DNA from: JANMES01 sp038229715 | Lineage (GTDB): Bacteria > Planctomycetota > Phycisphaerae > Tepidisphaerales > Tepidisphaeraceae | Reading direction: 5' to 3' | Length of the DNA stretch: 22,474 bases | NCBI GenBank assembly: GCA_038229715.1 | Contig: JBBROD010000070.1 | Span: 1 to 22,474, forward strand | In this document: piece by piece, positions 20,274 through 22,474 of the stretch | Layout: each line of letters begins with the position of its first letter | How positions within the stretch are numbered: position 1 is the stretch's first letter | Translations under genes and position numbers: made by a program | Notes under the pieces: generated by a model | What the model was told of the DNA's origin: nothing | The model's input: the letters and a program-made list of their open reading frames with translations, nothing else | Databases searched by the model: none

Positions 20274-21353
20274 TTACAGCACTTCCGTCGCCCGCGGGTA
20301 GCTGCCGAGCACTGTGAGTTGCAAACAGTGCTGCCGCGCTTCGGCGATCGCCTTCTGCATGCCCGCATCGTCGGCGTGGCCTTGGGCATCGATGAAGAAG
20401 TAGTACTCCCAGTTCACTTTCTTGCTGGGGCGCTTCTCGATGTCGGTCAGGTTGATCCCGTTTTCCTTGAACACGTCCAGCACCTCGGCCAGCGCGCCCG
20501 GTTTGTGGGCGGTGGTGAACATGATGCCCGTCTTGTCGTCGCCGGTGCGTTTGGCGGGCTCGCGGCTGATGACGAAGAAACGCGTGACGTTGTCGGGGTT
20601 GTCTTCGATGTTCTCGAATAGCGTCGTCAGGCCATAAATCTCCGCCGCCAGCTTGCTGCCGATGGCGGCGACGCCGTCCTGCTGGCTGGCCATTTCGGCG
20701 GCTTTGCTGGTGCTCGGTGCGGGTTGAACGTCGCGGTCTTTGGCGGTGTTGCTCAGGAAGTGCCGGCACTGGGCGAACACCTCGGGCTTGCTGTAGACGC
20801 TCTTGATCTGATCCCACGGCCCCTTGGCCAGCAAGTTGTGGTGGATCGTCACCAGCACCTCGGCGCAGATTTTGGCTGACGATTGCAGGAACGCATCGAG
20901 CGTATCGATTACGCCGCCGTGCAGGGAGTTTTCGACCGGCACGAGGCCGTAGTCGATGTGCCCGCGGATGACTTCCTCGAACACGCTGGGGATTTCCGAC
21001 AGCGGGACGTATTCCACGCTCGACCCGAATTTATTGACCGCCGCCCCGTGGCTGAAACTGCCCGCCGGGCCGAGCACGCCGATCCGCAGCGGCCGCTCCA
21101 ACGCGAAGCTGCCGCTCATCAGTTCGCGGTAGACGGCCTCCAGGCAGCGGTCGGGCAGTGGCCCCTTGTTGAACCCGCGGACTTTAGCCATCACCGCTTT
21201 TTCACGATCGGGGGCGTAAATCGGCGCGTTTTGCTGCTGTTTCAGCCGGCCGATCTCCACCACCACGCGGGCACGCTGGTTAAGCAGTTCGACGATTTGG
21301 GCATCGAGCGAATCGATTTTGACGCGGAGCTGATCCAGCGATTCCGAAGGCAT
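20274..21353 (-). CDS. pheA: Bifunctional chorismate mutase/prephenate dehydratase (P-protein)
   Basis: The protein turns chorismate into prephenate and then phenylpyruvate for phenylalanine synthesis. The 359-residue product has an AroQ-type chorismate mutase domain (about 1-85: LRVKIDSLDAQIVELLNQRA, APDREKAV). A prephenate dehydratase domain follows (about 90-270: GPAGSFSH, PVENSLHGGVIDTLD, NVTRFFVIS with the Thr-Arg-Phe site at 257-259). A C-terminal ACT domain carries GALAEVL and EKRPSK, the positions that bind Phe for feedback inhibition. ATG 21353 matches the family's N terminus; an in-frame TTG at 21389 adds 12 residues. Neither has a ribosome site. It diverges from the membrane protein gene at 21458. 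Confidence 0.93.
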   Translation of the reverse strand: MPSESLDQLRVKIDSLDAQIVELLNQRARVVVEIGRLKQQQNAPIYAPDREKAVMAKVRGFNKGPLPDRCLEAVYRELMSGSFALERPLRIGVLGPAGSFSHGAAVNKFGSSVEYVPLSEIPSVFEEVIRGHIDYGLVPVENSLHGGVIDTLDAFLQSSAKICAEVLVTIHHNLLAKGPWDQIKSVYSKPEVFAQCRHFLSNTAKDRDVQPAPSTSKAAEMASQQDGVAAIGSKLAAEIYGLTTLFENIEDNPDNVTRFFVISREPAKRTGDDKTGIMFTTAHKPGALAEVLDVFKENGINLTDIEKRPSKKVNWEYYFFIDAQGHADDAGMQKAIAEARQHCLQLTVLGSYPRATEVL

Positions 21354-21457
21354 ACACAAGGTTTTATCGGGCGTGGGCAGGGCGGTCAAACGGCGGAAGA
21401 ATTTGGACCGGCTCGGTCGATAAGAATCAGAGAGTTTCTAATCGCACCGAGGTTATT

Positions 21458-22156
21458 GTGGACAAGGAACAAGTACCCCACGTTTCAATCGCTTTGCCCG
21501 GCGCTGCCGACGGTTCGGTCCTGCCTACGCATTGGCCGAACTTGCAGGAATTGCTCGATTGGTGTCACGCCATGCACCCGGGGACAGCCGCGATCCTGGT
21601 GCTGCTGGGCGTGCTGTACCTGCTGTTCGGCTACTACATGTTCAAGGCGCTGGTGCTGGTTAACGCCGGGCTTTTGGGCGCGGCGGCCGGGGCGATGCTT
21701 GGTGCGCAGCAGGGCGCTGCGCTTCCGGCGGCGATTGTTGGCGTGATTATCGCCATGGCCATCACTTGGCCGCTGATGAAGTACGCAGTCGCGATCATGG
21801 GCGGCGTGTTCGGCGCGATGGTGGGCGCGAGCATGTGGAACACCTTCAACCAGAACCCCGAAATGGCCTGGGCCGGTGCGATGATGGGGCTGATCTTCTG
21901 TTCCCTACTCTGCTTCATCCTCTTCCGTGGCTGCGTGATGACGTTCACGTCGCTGCAGGGCGCGGTGATGGTTGTGTTCGGCCTACTCGGCCTGATGCTG
22001 AAGTACGACGACATCGGCCCGCGCGTGCTCAGCCAATTCCAGAACACGCATTTCCTCATGCCGATGGCGATCTTCATTCCGACGATAGCAGGCGTGATCT
22101 TTCAGCAGTACAACGACACAAGCCCTGCGGGTCCGCCGGCACCGGCGAAGAAGTAA
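21458..22156 (+). CDS. Multi-pass membrane protein, DUF4203/TMEM198-like
   Basis: The 232-residue product is polar for the first 40 residues and then runs through about seven hydrophobic segments, many Gly/Ala-rich (for example LVNAGLLGAAAGAMLGAQQG and AIMGGVFGAMVGASMW). It ends in a short Pro/Ala/Lys tail. The glycine-rich paired helices resemble DUF4203 (TMEM198-like) membrane proteins, but I cannot confirm this and the function is unknown. The GTG at 21458 is chosen because GAGG (21449-21452) lies 5 nt upstream and it begins the readable frame; the first ATG is much farther in. It is divergently arranged with pheA. Confidence 0.65.
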   Translation: MDKEQVPHVSIALPGAADGSVLPTHWPNLQELLDWCHAMHPGTAAILVLLGVLYLLFGYYMFKALVLVNAGLLGAAAGAMLGAQQGAALPAAIVGVIIAMAITWPLMKYAVAIMGGVFGAMVGASMWNTFNQNPEMAWAGAMMGLIFCSLLCFILFRGCVMTFTSLQGAVMVVFGLLGLMLKYDDIGPRVLSQFQNTHFLMPMAIFIPTIAGVIFQQYNDTSPAGPPAPAKK

Positions 22157-22165
22157 AGGCATTTA

Positions 22166-22203
22166 CCACAGAGAACACAGAGGAATCACAGAGAAACACA
22201 GAG
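22166..22203. repeat. Single-arm CACAGAG element
   Basis: Four spaced CACAGAG words follow 10 bp after the membrane protein gene, as in the left arms at 5124 and 9110, but no CTCTGTG partner arm occurs before the window ends. The adjacent probable insertion sequence may have separated or removed the other arm. The rest of the stretch to 22290 shows no gene. Confidence 0.6.
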
Positions 22204-22293
22204 CGAAAACTGAGAAGCGCCAAGGCTGCCAGGAAACGCCAACGAGAAGAGAAGCCAAGTCGGAAGTGTAACTTCCTGTCTGTAAATAAAGTA

Positions 22294-22358
22294 AGCCATC
22301 GTTCGCTTCGATCAGGGTTTTACCAAGGACCTTCGATCAAAGGATGCGAACGATGGCT
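22294..22358. repeat. Inverted repeat spanning the start of the transposase-like gene
   Basis: AGCCATCGTTCGC (22294-22306) is perfectly inverted at 22346-22358, where it includes the ATG and first codon of the following gene. A CTTCGATCA word occurs twice between the arms. In the message it would form a hairpin holding the start codon, which could limit translation. It may lie within the left end of an insertion sequence. Confidence 0.55.
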
Positions 22359-22474
22359 ACAGGACAGGATATCGGCGAAATCGGCGATTTGTTGCAGGAG
22401 ACTTTTCGGACGGGAGACGGTCTACGGCGGTTGCTGCAGGGGTTGCTTAACCTCGGGATGCGGGAGGAGGCGAG
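22353..22474 (+). CDS. Probable IS256/mutator-type transposase, N-terminal fragment (3' partial)
   Basis: The frame runs from ATG 22353 to the window end without a stop and is preceded by AAAGGA 8 nt upstream. The 40 visible residues include LLQETFRTGDGLRRLLQGLL followed by NLGMREEA, which resembles the N-terminal 'LR-x-LL-x-x-LL-x-x-x-M-x-E' segment found before the catalytic domain of IS256-family transposases. The DDE residues lie beyond the window, so the call depends on weak similarity from memory. Codon use and composition are like the rest of the window. Confidence 0.45.
   Translation, partial: MATGQDIGEIGDLLQETFRTGDGLRRLLQGLLNLGMREEA

Overview
The window is ordinary bacterial chromosome at roughly 60% G+C, densely packed with housekeeping genes on both strands. 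I infer a planctomycete, probably class Phycisphaerae, with moderate confidence. The reasons are the mix of short conserved operon blocks with scattered single genes, rnpA and yidD without rpmH, a shortened GlmU-like protein, and intergenic palindromes of a kind I associate with planctomycete and verrucomicrobial genomes. No rRNA or marker phylogeny is available here to prove it.

Left part (1-12.6 kb), mostly single genes: the C-terminal end of a HEAT-repeat protein with a good terminator; a MATE efflux pump; QueG and MiaA (tRNA modification); a small heat-shock protein; an NHL beta-propeller protein; a LeuB-type beta-decarboxylating dehydrogenase; a NUDIX hydrolase; thioredoxin reductase; rnpA, yidD and a small membrane protein; an M42-like metallopeptidase; and a membrane-anchored coiled-coil/TPR-like protein.

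Middle and right part (12.7-20.1 kb): a near-consensus promoter leads into about 190 nt of potentially structured RNA, followed by tRNA-Gln(UUG). Then come glmU(N-terminal part)-prs-rplY-pth, directly followed by rpsF-ssb-rplI, a strong terminator and dnaB. This joins two gene clusters that are each conserved across bacteria; rpsR is missing from its usual place between ssb and rplI. After dnaB come a convergent chorismate mutase/prephenate dehydratase, a multi-pass membrane protein, and the start of a probable IS256/mutator-type transposase that runs off the window.

The most striking feature is not a gene. Almost every intergenic gap holds a large inverted repeat of about 60-275 bp. In most of them the arms are tandem copies of a 7-10 nt word (GCAATTT, CACAGAG, GGACTGA, GGTTGTA, GATGAACRCA). 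Others have arms containing short G+C-rich palindromes (GGGCCTCCGGCCC, GGGCTACCAGCCC). The words differ between elements but the architecture is the same. Two elements are nested inside others, several supply or touch stop codons, and several end 2-9 nt before a start codon that has no Shine-Dalgarno sequence. Three of four convergent gene pairs are separated by one. This looks like a multi-family population of non-coding palindromic elements, and it is the main candidate for an undescribed system here.
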